Source of the DNA: Saprospiraceae bacterium | GTDB taxonomy: Bacteria; Bacteroidota; Bacteroidia; Chitinophagales; Saprospiraceae | DNA length: 60,201 nt | Direction: 5' to 3' | Assembly (NCBI GenBank): GCA_026993525.1 | Contig: JALWSS010000111.1 | Span: 1-60,201 of the forward strand | In this document: piece after piece, positions 1 through 8,400 of the stretch | Numbering within the stretch: the first letter of the stretch is position 1 | How the letters are laid out: every line of letters begins with the position of its first letter | Position numbers and translations under genes: made by a program | Notes under the pieces: generated by a model | The model's input: the letters and a program-made list of their open reading frames with translations, nothing else | The model's database searches: none | Told to the model about the DNA's origin: nothing

Positions 1-136
1 GGAGAGGAGAGGAATCGAGGAACTGAACCTCAAAAACCTCAATCCCGAGCTTGCCTCGGGACCAAAAACCTTTTAAAAACCCCCACAAAAACCTTCCAAA
101 AAACCTCACAAAAGACACTTAACCAACCTTTTCATC
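1..136. repeat. Intergenic repeat block with GAGGAATC words, 19-mer palindrome and AAAAACCTT-type words
   Basis: The window opens inside a low-complexity block. It begins with GAGGAATC-type words, then carries the palindrome TCCCGAGCTTGCCTCGGGA at 43-61 (7-bp arms, 5-nt loop), followed by degenerate 9-11-bp words of the form AAAAACCTT up to about 115. The same palindrome with the same AAAACCTC surroundings recurs near 36.93-37.03 kb and at 56.06 kb. No gene or clear promoter is seen in it. Confidence 0.8.
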
Positions 137-137
137 G

Positions 138-3100
138 ATGGACAGGAAACTGCTTTTTGCTTTACTCATCCTATTGCCGGAATTTCTTTTTTCACAAACA
201 GATTTTGGAAACCTGAATTACCGCTTTGCGGGGCCCTACCGGGGCGGGCGTTACACGGCTGTTGCCGGGGTCGCTTCGCAACCGGGCACTTTTTACATGG
301 GCACCTCGGGTGGCGGCTTGTGGAAGACGGAAGATTACGGAGTGACCTGGAAAAACGTCTCCGACGGCTATTTCAAAACTCCGTCCATCGGCGCCATCCG
401 GGTGGCACCCGGCGACCCCAACGTGGTGTATGTTGGCACCGGTTCCGATGCCTTGCGAAGCAATATCATCAGGGGCGACGGCATGTACAAATCCATTGAT
501 GCCGGCCGCACCTGGCAGCACATTGGCCTCAAGGATGCCGGCCTGATTGGTGCGGTGGAAGTGCACCCGACCGACCACAACATTTGCTTTGTGGCGGCCA
601 TCGGACAGCCTTTTCAGCCCAACAGCGAGCGAGGCGTTTTCAGAACCAAAGACGGCGGCCGAAGCTGGGAAAAAGTCCTGTTCCTGTCCGATACCACCGG
701 CTTTGCCGACCTGGAATTTCTACCCGGCAATCCCAACATCATCTATGCTGCTGCCTGGCGGGCCGAGCGCAAGCCCTGGACCATCATCAGCGGGGGCAGG
801 GAAAACGGCATTTACAAATCCGTGGATGGCGGCGATAGCTGGACCAAACTCACCAAAGGCCTCCCAACGGATATCGTCGGAAAAATTGACCTGGCTGTTT
901 CGGCCTCCGACTCCAAAGTGCTGTATGCCCTGGTGGAAGCACCGGGCGGGCAGGGCGGCCTGTACCGTTCCGACGATCAGGGGGAGTCGTTCCGGAAAGT
1001 TTCAAATAACCGCTCCATCCTGCACCGGCCATTTTATTTCTGCAACATCACAGCCGATCCGACTGACCCCGAGGTGATCTATGCACAGGCTTTGCGCCTG
1101 TACAAATCAGCCGATGGGGGCCGCAATTGGCGAACCATCCGCACCCCGCACGGCGATGACCACGACCTGTGGATCAATCCCCTTAACCCGCAAATAATGA
1201 TCGAGGCCAACGACGGCGGCGCCAACGTGACCACCAACGGCGGCCGAACCTGGAGCAGCCAGCTCAACCAGCCCACCGCCGAGCTCTACCAGGTGGAAGT
1301 GGACGACCAATACCCGTATTGGCTCTATGCAGGCCAGCAGGACAACTACACCGCCATAGCCTTGCCCAGCTTGCCGCCGGCCACCATGCAACTGGGGGCC
1401 AGCGCTTTCATCATGAACGTGGGCGGCTGTGAGACCGGACCTGCCGTGCCCAAACCCGGCAATCCCGACATTGTGTACTCCAATTGCAAGGGCCGTTTCA
1501 GTGTCTTCAACAAAAAGACCGGGCAGGAACAACACTATGACGTGGGCGCAAGAAATATGTACGGCCACAACCCCGCCGACCTCAAATACCGTTTCCAGCG
1601 GGTGTCGCCCATCCATGTGTCGCCACACGATGCCAATGTGGTTTACCATTGTTCGCAATACGTGCACCGCACCACCAACGATGGCAAAAGCTGGGTAACC
1701 ATCTCACCGGACCTGACGGCCAATGAGCCGGACAAGCAGGTCATCTCGGGCAGCCCCATCACCCGCGACATCACCGGCGAGGAGTTTTACAGCACCATCT
1801 ATTCCATCCGGGAATCGCAGATGACACCCGGCCTGATCTGGGTAGGCGCCAACGATGGCCCCGTTCACATGACCCGTGACGGCGGAAAAAACTGGAAAAA
1901 CGTTACCCCGAAAAAGCTGCCTCCCGGCGGCCGCGTGGATGCCGTTGAGCCCAGCCCGCACGATGTGAACAAAGCCTACATTGCAGCACTCCGCTACCAG
2001 TTGGGCGACTGGAAGCCCTACATTTTCAGGACAAACGACCTTGGGGAAAGCTGGACCCTTCTCACCCCCGGCAACAACGGCCTGCCCGAAGGCTGTCCGA
2101 CGAGGGTGGTGCGGGAAGACCCCCGCCGTGCAGGCCTGCTATTTGCCGGAACGGACTGCGGTGTGTTCATTTCTTTTGACGACGGAAAAAAGTGGGAGTC
2201 TTTTCAACTGAATCTGCCCGTCACCCCCGTTACCGATATACAGATCAGGGAGGACGACCTGGTGCTGTCCACCATGGGCCGTGGCTTCTGGATCATGGAC
2301 AATATCTCTCCCCTTCGGCAAAATTTTGAGTCACTTCCTTCGGATAAGCCCGTGCTCTTCGCTCCTGCGGAGCAAATCCGGCGCAGGCCCGTTTACGGAA
2401 GAGGCACGGAGGCAGTACCTTCACCGGATTATCCCCCTGCGGGTGCCGATATTGACTACTACCTGCCCCGCGACCTCGACCAGCCCTTGAAATTGGTTAT
2501 CACTTCTGAAAAAGGTGCCAAGGTCAGTGTTATTCTCAGTAAAGGTGGAAACAAGAATGAAAGTCCCTCTGGTGCTCCCCAAAGAAACATGGCAACCGGA
2601 GAACTCACCTGGGTCACTGATTCCCGTTTAAAGACTACCAAAGGCTTTCACCGTTTCCGCTGGGATATGCGCCACCCCGGAGCCTGGAGCAGCAACAAAA
2701 ACCGTAGCTACCGCAACGGACCACTCGTGGCCCCCGGTCATTACACCGTCAGGTTACTGACCGGAACCGATGTGCTGCAGCAGGAACTGCACCTCCGGAT
2801 GGATCCGAGGGTAACAGCTGCCGGCGTTTCAACAAAGGACCTTCTGAGACAGGAGGAACTTTCCCTGAAAATTGTGGACCTGATGTCTGCCGCCAATAAG
2901 TTGGAAGATGAATTGAAAGGAGAGCTGAAAGGGTTGATGAAACAGGAAAAAGATGCCCCTCTCTCTCCCAGCCAGCTGGCTCGAAAAGCTCAGTTGGAAG
3001 GCAAATTGAAATTGCTGGTCAATGAAGATGGGCCCTACCCGCAAAACAGGCTGCTCAGCCAGATCCGCTACCTCTATGGCGTCGTCTCCCGTTCAGACCA

Positions 3101-3173
3101 GCAGCCCGGCCTTGACGCTTATGACCGGTACATGGAACTGAAAGAGGAGTTGGAAAAATTGATGGAGGAATAG
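138..3173 (+). CDS. Secreted BNR/sortilin-like (VPS10-type) beta-propeller protein
   Basis: A 1011-residue exported protein. The N-terminus is a signal peptide ending near FLFSQ. Many Asp-box motifs of the form S-x-DGG-x-x-W (for example KSIDAGRTW, RTKDGGRSW, KSVDGGDSW, MTRDGGKNW) follow at spaced intervals to about residue 730, which builds sialidase/sortilin-type beta-propeller blades. The last 250 residues hold a beta-rich part and a charged helical segment rich in Lys/Glu (about 930-1000). Family members in Bacteroidota are annotated as WD40/YVTN/BNR-repeat or glycosyl-hydrolase-like proteins, but I see no catalytic sialidase residues, so an enzymatic role is not supported. It stands alone, converging on the next gene with a 5-bp gap. 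Start chosen at the ATG giving the signal peptide. Confidence 0.8.
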   Translation: MDRKLLFALLILLPEFLFSQTDFGNLNYRFAGPYRGGRYTAVAGVASQPGTFYMGTSGGGLWKTEDYGVTWKNVSDGYFKTPSIGAIRVAPGDPNVVYVGTGSDALRSNIIRGDGMYKSIDAGRTWQHIGLKDAGLIGAVEVHPTDHNICFVAAIGQPFQPNSERGVFRTKDGGRSWEKVLFLSDTTGFADLEFLPGNPNIIYAAAWRAERKPWTIISGGRENGIYKSVDGGDSWTKLTKGLPTDIVGKIDLAVSASDSKVLYALVEAPGGQGGLYRSDDQGESFRKVSNNRSILHRPFYFCNITADPTDPEVIYAQALRLYKSADGGRNWRTIRTPHGDDHDLWINPLNPQIMIEANDGGANVTTNGGRTWSSQLNQPTAELYQVEVDDQYPYWLYAGQQDNYTAIALPSLPPATMQLGASAFIMNVGGCETGPAVPKPGNPDIVYSNCKGRFSVFNKKTGQEQHYDVGARNMYGHNPADLKYRFQRVSPIHVSPHDANVVYHCSQYVHRTTNDGKSWVTISPDLTANEPDKQVISGSPITRDITGEEFYSTIYSIRESQMTPGLIWVGANDGPVHMTRDGGKNWKNVTPKKLPPGGRVDAVEPSPHDVNKAYIAALRYQLGDWKPYIFRTNDLGESWTLLTPGNNGLPEGCPTRVVREDPRRAGLLFAGTDCGVFISFDDGKKWESFQLNLPVTPVTDIQIREDDLVLSTMGRGFWIMDNISPLRQNFESLPSDKPVLFAPAEQIRRRPVYGRGTEAVPSPDYPPAGADIDYYLPRDLDQPLKLVITSEKGAKVSVILSKGGNKNESPSGAPQRNMATGELTWVTDSRLKTTKGFHRFRWDMRHPGAWSSNKNRSYRNGPLVAPGHYTVRLLTGTDVLQQELHLRMDPRVTAAGVSTKDLLRQEELSLKIVDLMSAANKLEDELKGELKGLMKQEKDAPLSPSQLARKAQLEGKLKLLVNEDGPYPQNRLLSQIRYLYGVVSRSDQQPGLDAYDRYMELKEELEKLMEE

Positions 3174-3178
3174 GCCGG

Positions 3179-3685
3179 CTACTTTGCAAAAACCTTCCGC
3201 CATCCCCACCTTGTCGCTAACAACAGGCCGGCCAGGATGAGCAGGGCTTGCCAGAATGGCAGGAAAGACACCACCCAAATCCGGGTGCGGTCAATGATCC
3301 ACAGCAGGGCCAGCACAGCGCCGATCATCGTCAGCAGGCCGGTGATCTTTTCAAATCCGGGTATGGCATCCAGGTTCACATTGCGGCGGATGACCAGCAG
3401 CGTGGCCACCATGGAAAGTATCGGCAGGACCTGGGTGTAAATGTCCGTCTCCAAAATGCTTCTCCGTTCAAACAAAAAGAGGTAAGCGCTCAAAAACACC
3501 GCAAACATCCCCGGCACACAACTCAGGTATATCAGTGTGGAATACACGTATTTCCACGGGCTTTCATGGCCTTCACCTTCGGCAAAACGACCGGTCAGCC
3601 ACGCCGCTATCGGAAGCAGCAGAAAATAAGCGAGAATCCATACCGGATTTTCCGAAAGCAGTTGAAAGAATTCCTGAAGGGTCAT
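3179..3685 (-). CDS. Four-TM integral membrane protein, unknown function
   Basis: A 168-residue protein with about four hydrophobic helices (near residues 14-30, 45-72, 85-100 and 115-160) and a short basic C-terminus (GWRKVFAK). I do not recognise a named family. The gene converges on the BNR-repeat protein with only 5 bp between stop codons, and it is followed upstream by an intergenic repeat block, so it is probably monocistronic. Codon use and composition match the neighbours and the ATG start gives a plausible first helix. Confidence 0.65.
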   Translation of the reverse strand: MTLQEFFQLLSENPVWILAYFLLLPIAAWLTGRFAEGEGHESPWKYVYSTLIYLSCVPGMFAVFLSAYLFLFERRSILETDIYTQVLPILSMVATLLVIRRNVNLDAIPGFEKITGLLTMIGAVLALLWIIDRTRIWVVSFLPFWQALLILAGLLLATRWGWRKVFAK

Positions 3686-3956
3686 GCTGGGTTGTTTTTG
3701 GTTTATGGAGGATTATGGCCCCGATTTTTATCGGGGATGGAGGATTATAGAGGGTTATGGAGGATTATAAATGTTTAGGATGATCATAGTCAAATCCTCG
3801 GTTCCTCGGTTCCTCTCCCGATCCCGTCCCGATCCCGTATCCCGAACGCTTTCGGGATCGGGATTCGGGATCGGGATCGGGACTCAATTCCTCAATTCCT
3901 CAGTTCCTCCCCCGATGCCGATTATTATCGGCACGGGGCTCAGTTCCTCAACAAAC
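3686..3956. repeat. Composite repeat block: ATGGAGGATT words, CTCGGTTC octamers, nested GATCCCG hairpin
   Basis: In order: ATGGAGGATT words around a perfect hairpin CCCCGAT-tttt-ATCGGGG (3719-3736); octamers of type CTCGGTTC (about 3797-3815); a long nested palindrome built of GATCCCG and its complement (about 3816-3889); CTCAATTC/CTCAGTTC octamers (3890-3910); a second hairpin (3909-3938, CCCCGATGCCGAT / ATCGGCACGGGG); and a final CTCAGTTC unit that abuts the odhB stop codon. No coding potential is seen apart from antisense shadows. Confidence 0.85.
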
Positions 3957-5210
3957 TCAAAGGTCCAACAACAGGCTCACCGGGTCTTCCAGCAGTTGTT
4001 TCACTTTCACCAGGAAGGTTACCGAAGAGCTGCCGTCAATCACGCGGTGGTCGTAGCTGAGGGCGAGGTACATCATGGGGCGTATTTCCACCTGGCCGTC
4101 AACGGCTACGGGGCGCTGTTGGATGGTGTGCATGCCGAGGATGGCGCTTTGGGGCTCGTTCAGTATCGGGGTGCTAACCAGCGAGCCAAACACACCGCCG
4201 TTGGTGATGGTGAAGGTGCCGCCGCTCATTTCCTCCAGGCTGAGGGTGCCGCCACGGGCCTTCTCTGCCAATTCCTTGATTTTGTATTCCACCTGGGCAA
4301 AGTTGAGCGACTCCACGTTGTGCACCGGTGGCACCACCAGACCGTTGGGCGTGCTGATGGCGATGGAGATGTCCACGTAGTCGTGGTAGATGATCTCGTC
4401 GCCGTCTATCATGGCGTTTACCTCGGGCATTTCCAGGAGGACTTTTGCGCAGGCCTTTGCGAAGATGCTCATAAAGCCCAACTTGATGCCGTATTTCTCC
4501 ACGAAGCGCTCCTGGTATTGCTTTCGCAATTTTATCACCTCAGTCAGGTCCACCTCGTTGAAGGTGGTGAGCATGGCCGTGCTGTTTTTGGCGCTTACCA
4601 GTCGCTTCGCAATGGTGCGGCGCATGCGGCTGAGCTTCTTGCGGCTGCTGTTGCGGCTGAAGGTTCCCGCAGTTGTGGCCGGTGCAGCCGGTGTTTCGGT
4701 CTTTTCTTCTTTGGGCGGTGCGGCAGTTTTGTTTTCAACGGCCTTGAGGGCATCTTCTTTGGTGATGCGTCCGTCTTTGCCGGTGCCTTTTACATCGGCC
4801 GGGTTGATGTCATTCTCCGCAAGAATCTTGGCAGCAGCAGGGGAGGGATGGCCGGCGGCGTATCCGGAAGCCGGTTCTGCCGGCCGGGCCGGAGCGGGGG
4901 CTTCTGGTGCCGGGGTTTCGGGCGTTGCCGGTTTTTCTTCCCTGGGTGCTTCTCCGCCGTCGGCTTTGGCCACCGAAGTGTCAATTTTGGCCACCAGGGC
5001 TCCTATTTCGAGGTCGTCGTCTTCTTTGGCTACATGGATGAGTTTGCCGGCAGCTTCGGCCGGGAACTCCAGCGTGGCTTTGTCCGATTCAAATTCACAG
5101 ATCGGCTCGTCCAGTTCCACATATTCTCCGTCGGCTTTCAGCCATTTGGAGAGGGTGACTTCGGTAATTGACTCGCCCACGTTGGGCACTCTCATTTCGA
5201 CGATCGCCAT
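3957..5210 (-). CDS. odhB: 2-oxoglutarate dehydrogenase E2, dihydrolipoyllysine succinyltransferase
   Basis: The E2 core of the 2-oxoglutarate dehydrogenase complex, transferring the succinyl group from lipoamide to CoA in the TCA cycle. The 417 residues show a lipoyl domain with the lipoylated Lys at about 44 (ESDKATLE), an Ala/Pro/Glu-rich linker, a peripheral subunit-binding domain ([13 protein letters not shown] to EDALKA, about 125-165) and the acyltransferase domain ending in the active-site motif DHRVIDG (His388, Asp392). Length is normal for the family, and the N-terminus ([10 protein letters not shown]) is the usual E2o start. The E1 gene is not adjacent, so the complex genes are split here. 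A repeat array abuts its stop codon. The E2p alternative is less likely because there is only one lipoyl domain and the N-terminus is E2o-like. Confidence 0.93.
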   Translation of the reverse strand: MAIVEMRVPNVGESITEVTLSKWLKADGEYVELDEPICEFESDKATLEFPAEAAGKLIHVAKEDDDLEIGALVAKIDTSVAKADGGEAPREEKPATPETPAPEAPAPARPAEPASGYAAGHPSPAAAKILAENDINPADVKGTGKDGRITKEDALKAVENKTAAPPKEEKTETPAAPATTAGTFSRNSSRKKLSRMRRTIAKRLVSAKNSTAMLTTFNEVDLTEVIKLRKQYQERFVEKYGIKLGFMSIFAKACAKVLLEMPEVNAMIDGDEIIYHDYVDISIAISTPNGLVVPPVHNVESLNFAQVEYKIKELAEKARGGTLSLEEMSGGTFTITNGGVFGSLVSTPILNEPQSAILGMHTIQQRPVAVDGQVEIRPMMYLALSYDHRVIDGSSSVTFLVKVKQLLEDPVSLLLDL

Positions 5211-5285
5211 TTCGGTAAAAGTTATTGGTACAGATGGGTTTTCGGGCTTTCCGTGCCCGGTTGAAAAAGCGCGGCAAATATAGAT

Positions 5286-6209
5286 TCAATTCCGGTAAGC
5301 GAAACGGTAAATCCTGCCCTGGCCCTTCTTGCCTTCGTCGGCAATGTAGAGGGTGCCGTCTTTGTCAAAGCAGAGGCCTTCGGGCTGCGGATGAACGGAC
5401 TTTTTGAACTTTTCGATGAACAACAGGCGGCCGCCCGGGTCCATCACCATCAGCATCTTTCCGGTGGAGGAGGTCAGGTAAATGTTCCTGTTCAGCGGAT
5501 GCACGGCAATGGCTGATGGGTTGAAGTGCATCTCATTGGTGCCGGGGGCAAAGGTCTCGCAGATTTTCTTGTGGGCTGTGCCCTCCGGGTAATGCTCCAG
5601 CAGCTGTTGAATGTCTTTCAGTTCGAGCACATACACCGGTTTGCGCTGCATTTGCATGCTGTCCAGCGAAAATGCGTAGATGGCTTTTTTGAGTTTGCCC
5701 CCTTTCTCATCAACGCCTTTGCCTTTGCAACCCACCAGCAGTGCATGGCGGGCAGCGTCGTATCCCAGGCCTTCCACGTCGTTTTCTTTGTTGAGAAATG
5801 AGCGGTGTTTGATGGTTTGAGGATGATCGTCCTTCAGGAAATTCCGCACCTGGTAGATGTTGCCATTGCTCTTGATGACGAATGCGTCGTCACCCACCAC
5901 TTCAATACCTTCGTAATCGCCTTCATCCCAGAAGACGATTTTCTTTTCCACCCTGCCGTCCTTTTTTGACAGTACGAAAATGATCCCTTCTTCGTCGTTG
6001 TGAGCCACCAGGTGTTCGCCGTCGTCGCACAGGCTGAGGCCGGAGATTTCCCTCAGTTCCCCGGGGAGTTCAAAAACGGCGTCCGGTTGGTTGATGCTGT
6101 ACGGAAAATCAGGGTGATAAACCACTTCATTGCTGCAAGTGAGCAGCATGGCAGACAGTAGTACCAGTGCTTTTTGAGGAAGTGTGAACAGCGGTGTGAA
6201 GGTGTTCAT
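5286..6209 (-). CDS. SdiA-regulated-type beta-propeller lipoprotein
   Basis: About 307 residues from the chosen ATG at 6209, which gives a lipoprotein signal with lipobox LLTC; an in-frame start 13 codons upstream would bury this signal. The body (ELPGELREISGLSLCDDGE, EGIEVVGDDAFV, PEGLCFDKDGTLYIADEG) matches the SdiA-regulated (YjiK-type) six-bladed propeller family, whose members are surface or periplasmic proteins of uncertain role. It lies downstream of odhB on the same strand with a 75-bp gap, which may or may not be co-transcribed. Function beyond the fold is not known. Confidence 0.72.
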   Translation of the reverse strand: MNTFTPLFTLPQKALVLLSAMLLTCSNEVVYHPDFPYSINQPDAVFELPGELREISGLSLCDDGEHLVAHNDEEGIIFVLSKKDGRVEKKIVFWDEGDYEGIEVVGDDAFVIKSNGNIYQVRNFLKDDHPQTIKHRSFLNKENDVEGLGYDAARHALLVGCKGKGVDEKGGKLKKAIYAFSLDSMQMQRKPVYVLELKDIQQLLEHYPEGTAHKKICETFAPGTNEMHFNPSAIAVHPLNRNIYLTSSTGKMLMVMDPGGRLLFIEKFKKSVHPQPEGLCFDKDGTLYIADEGKKGQGRIYRFAYRN

Positions 6210-6333
6210 GAAAAAGAGATTGTTTATTTGCTTCGCCCTTTCGGGCAATGGTAACTGTGGTATTCAGGACGAAAATCTAAGGCATTTGTTGCGAAGCGAA
6301 GTAAGGAGCGCAAGGAATGGTACAGGCTAAAAC

Positions 6334-6362
6334 AAAAAAAAGTCGCACCAGAAGGTGCGACT
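6334..6362 (-). terminator. Hairpin plus T-tract, terminator-like, leftward-reading
   Basis: A perfect 9-bp stem AGTCGCACC / GGTGCGACT (6341-6349 and 6354-6362) with an AGAA loop. Read on the minus strand it is followed at once by a run of T, the shape of an intrinsic terminator. No minus-strand gene lies to its right, so it may stop antisense transcription or be a relic of a lost gene. Read on the plus strand it is a leader hairpin ahead of fdhD without a U-tract. Confidence 0.5.
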
Positions 6363-6489
6363 GCTAATGACAAATTATAATCTCATGAAAATAAACGACA
6401 TACACTTAACTGGTCAAGAAGTACTTTTGTTTCATCAAATTGTTGATAATCACTCAATTCTGTCTTTTTCTAACCAAACTTTAACAACC

Positions 6490-7335
6490 ATGACCGCAAA
6501 GGGGGTAGACAACAGGGAAATTACAAAGATCAGGGGCCGTGAAGTGCACCGGCTGAACGATCTTCTGGCGGTGGAAGAGCCCCTGGAAATCCGCCTCGGA
6601 ATTGCCACCCGGGGTAACGGCATCCACGAGAACGTGGCCGTGACCATGCGCACCCCCGGCCGTGATGAAGAACTGGCCGCAGGCTTTCTGTTTACCGAAG
6701 GGCTGGTAAACAGACCCGGGCAAATACTGGGCTGCGAACCGGTTGAGACCAGATGGAAAGAGGCCCGGGAGAATGTCTTGTTGGTGAAACTCCGGGAGGG
6801 CTCCGAAGGCTTACTCAAAAAAGTGAAAAGGAATTTCCTCACCACCTCGGCCTGTGGCGTTTGCGGCAAGGCCTCCATCGAGTCGGTGCAAACCAGGAGC
6901 GAGTATGATATTCCGGAAGGGAGTCCGGTTTTTGATGCCACACTGCTGCACGACTTGCCCGTACGGATCAGCGGCCACCAATCGGTATTTGACTGCACAG
7001 GTGGACTGCACGCAGCCGCAATTTTTGATGCCTCGGGCCAGTTGCAACTGCTCCGTGAGGACATTGGCCGCCACAATGCCGTTGACAAGGTGATTGGGGC
7101 CGCCTTCCTGAACGGGCAGCTTCCGCTGGCGCAGCACCTCCTTTTGGTGAGCGGCAGGGCCGGCTTTGAACTGGTACAGAAGGCCGTGATGGCGGGCATT
7201 CCGGTGATGGCAGCGGTGGGTGCCCCGTCGAGTTTGGCGGTGAAGCTGGCGGCAGAGGCGGGCATGACCCTGATCGGTTTTCTTCGCAATGGCCAGTTCA
7301 ATATCTATTGCGGAGAAGAACGGGTACAAACATGA
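6490..7335 (+). CDS. fdhD: Formate dehydrogenase accessory sulfurtransferase FdhD
   Basis: FdhD carries sulfur from a cysteine desulfurase to the molybdenum/tungsten cofactor of formate dehydrogenase in the cytoplasm. The 281-residue product has the family features: an N-terminal NREITKIRGREVHRL segment, the GF-LFTEGLV region, the active-site pair in CGVCGKAS, the HAAAIF stretch, REDIGRHNAVDK, and a C-terminal VSGRAGFELVQKA / APSSLA / GFLRN block. Starting at the ATG at 6490 gives normal family length; an in-frame ATG at 6355 lies inside a hairpin and adds 45 unlike-family residues. No formate dehydrogenase subunit is in this window, so its client must be encoded elsewhere. Confidence 0.9.
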   Translation: MTAKGVDNREITKIRGREVHRLNDLLAVEEPLEIRLGIATRGNGIHENVAVTMRTPGRDEELAAGFLFTEGLVNRPGQILGCEPVETRWKEARENVLLVKLREGSEGLLKKVKRNFLTTSACGVCGKASIESVQTRSEYDIPEGSPVFDATLLHDLPVRISGHQSVFDCTGGLHAAAIFDASGQLQLLREDIGRHNAVDKVIGAAFLNGQLPLAQHLLLVSGRAGFELVQKAVMAGIPVMAAVGAPSSLAVKLAAEAGMTLIGFLRNGQFNIYCGEERVQT

Positions 7336-7346
7336 ACCGGGAGCAC

Positions 7347-7378
7347 TTGCACGGCAGCCTTCAGGTTTCGTATATTTG
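7347..7378 (+). promoter_or_regulatory. Bacteroidota-type promoter ahead of the THX gene
   Basis: TTG at 7347-7349, then 21 bp, then TATATTTG at 7371-7378, matching the TTG / TAnnTTTG pattern of Bacteroidota housekeeping promoters. It lies about 44 bp ahead of the THX start codon, just after the fdhD stop. Confidence 0.65.
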
Positions 7379-7421
7379 CCGCCCTTTTGAAAATCAGTCA
7401 TTCATCAAAACCACTATTGCA

Positions 7422-7544
7422 ATGGGCAAAGGAGATAGAAGAACCCGCCGTGGCAAGCTTTGGAGAGGCTCTTATGGCAAAAGCCGCAACAAAAAGACCA
7501 ACAAAGCTCACGAGCCTGTAAAGGACCAGAAAAAGAACGGATAA
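7422..7544 (+). CDS. 30S ribosomal protein THX
   Basis: A 40-residue, strongly basic protein (GKGDRRTRRGK, WRGSYGKSR) matching the small bacterial ribosomal protein THX, which sits in the head of the 30S subunit. The ATG at 7422 gives the family start MGKGD. An upstream in-frame start at 7308 would overlap fdhD and add unrelated sequence. It has its own promoter (TATATTTG) and a strong hairpin terminator, so it is probably a single-gene transcript. Confidence 0.9.
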   Translation: MGKGDRRTRRGKLWRGSYGKSRNKKTNKAHEPVKDQKKNG

Positions 7545-7562
7545 AACCACCGTTGTCACCAT

Positions 7563-7605
7563 AATCCCCTGCCTGTGATGCCAATCCACAGGAAGGGGAT
7601 TTTCA
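7563..7605 (+). terminator. Intrinsic terminator after the THX gene
   Basis: Long stem: AATCCCCT-g-CCTGTG pairs with CACAGG-a-AGGGGATT (7563-7577 with 7587-7601), 9-nt loop, followed by TTTC. Placed 19 bp after the THX stop. Confidence 0.8.
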
Positions 7606-7618
7606 TATCAGAAAGGCT

Positions 7619-7984
7619 ATGAAACTGAGGATCTTCGGCAACAGCATCAGGCTCCGCCTTTCACAAACGGAAGTGGAGCGCCTGCACACCACCGGCAAAG
7701 TGGAAGATTGTGTTTCCTTCGGTAAATCCGCCCTCACCTATACCCTGGAATCCTCCGGCATTTCAGAAATAACCACCTCTTTTGAAAATAACCGCCTGGT
7801 CGTTTCAGTGCCCGCAGGTGCTGCCCGTCAATGGGCCGCTTCCGATGAAATAAGCCTCAAAGCAGAAAAACCCCTCAACCCGGGCGAATCCCTCAAAATA
7901 CTCATCGAAAAGGATTTCAAATGCCTCACCCCCCGTGATGAAGATGAGTCGGACAATTTCCCGAATCCCAACAAGAGTTGTTGA
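7619..7984 (+). CDS. DUF7009 family protein
   Basis: A 121-residue cytoplasmic protein beginning KLRIFGNSIRLRLSQTEVE, the hallmark N-terminus of the DUF7009 family found in Bacteroidota. No function is known for it. The C-terminus (EKDFKCLTPRDEDESDNF) holds the Cys-containing segment usual in the family. It is followed four bases after its stop by a composite repeat array, and preceded by the THX terminator, so it needs its own promoter, which I could not pick out. Confidence 0.75.
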   Translation: MKLRIFGNSIRLRLSQTEVERLHTTGKVEDCVSFGKSALTYTLESSGISEITTSFENNRLVVSVPAGAARQWAASDEISLKAEKPLNPGESLKILIEKDFKCLTPRDEDESDNFPNPNKSC

Positions 7985-8164
7985 GGCAGTGGCTCCCCGA
8001 TGCCGATGCCGAAAGCCTTCGGCATCGGCACGGGGCAGGCTGTAGCTGGTAGCTGGTAGCTCCCCGAGGGATCGGGGCAGGCTGTAGCTCGTAGCTCCCC
8101 GAATACCCGGGGCAGGCTGTGGCTCGTAGTCAATCCTGCCAACCGATAACCGACAACCGATAAC
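7985..8164. repeat. Composite repeat, left part, interrupted by the IS3 element
   Basis: In order: a hairpin of GCCGATGCC / GGCATCGGC type inside CCCC/GGGG ends (about 7994-8035), GTAGCTGG and GTAGCTCG octamers interleaved with small CCCCGA/TCGGGG hairpins (8036-8130), a linker CAATCCTGCC, then CCGATAA/CCGACAA heptamers (8140-8164). The array continues at 9789 after the insertion sequence. The same modules in the same order occur inverted at 37.94-38.17 kb. Confidence 0.9.
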
Positions 8165-8400
8165 TGGATCGGCCCGGAAAAAGTTTAGTCGATTTGAGTT
8201 GAATGTCAACTCAACAGGAGGTTAAGATTAAGAGCGAAAGCGCTCACACGACATTGGGTTTTTTTCTTTTTTTCCGGTTGGCGTCCCCATGTGGAAAAGG
8301 TGAAGGGCAGTACTTAACCGCCCCTCCCTTTTTGAGACGCAACCGTCTAAAATCCTGCTTGTTCGCTCAAACCCAAAAGAGCCACGCAGGCAAAAGTCAT

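Noticed and set aside
3771-5171. Long plus-strand open frame of 466 codons opposite odhB
   Set aside because: It is the antisense shadow of a clear E2 gene, has low-complexity Gly/Phe/Val content without a family signature and begins in a repeat block.
6341-6362. Molybdenum-cofactor riboswitch ahead of fdhD
   Set aside because: Only one simple hairpin is present; the multi-stem structure of a Moco riboswitch is not seen.
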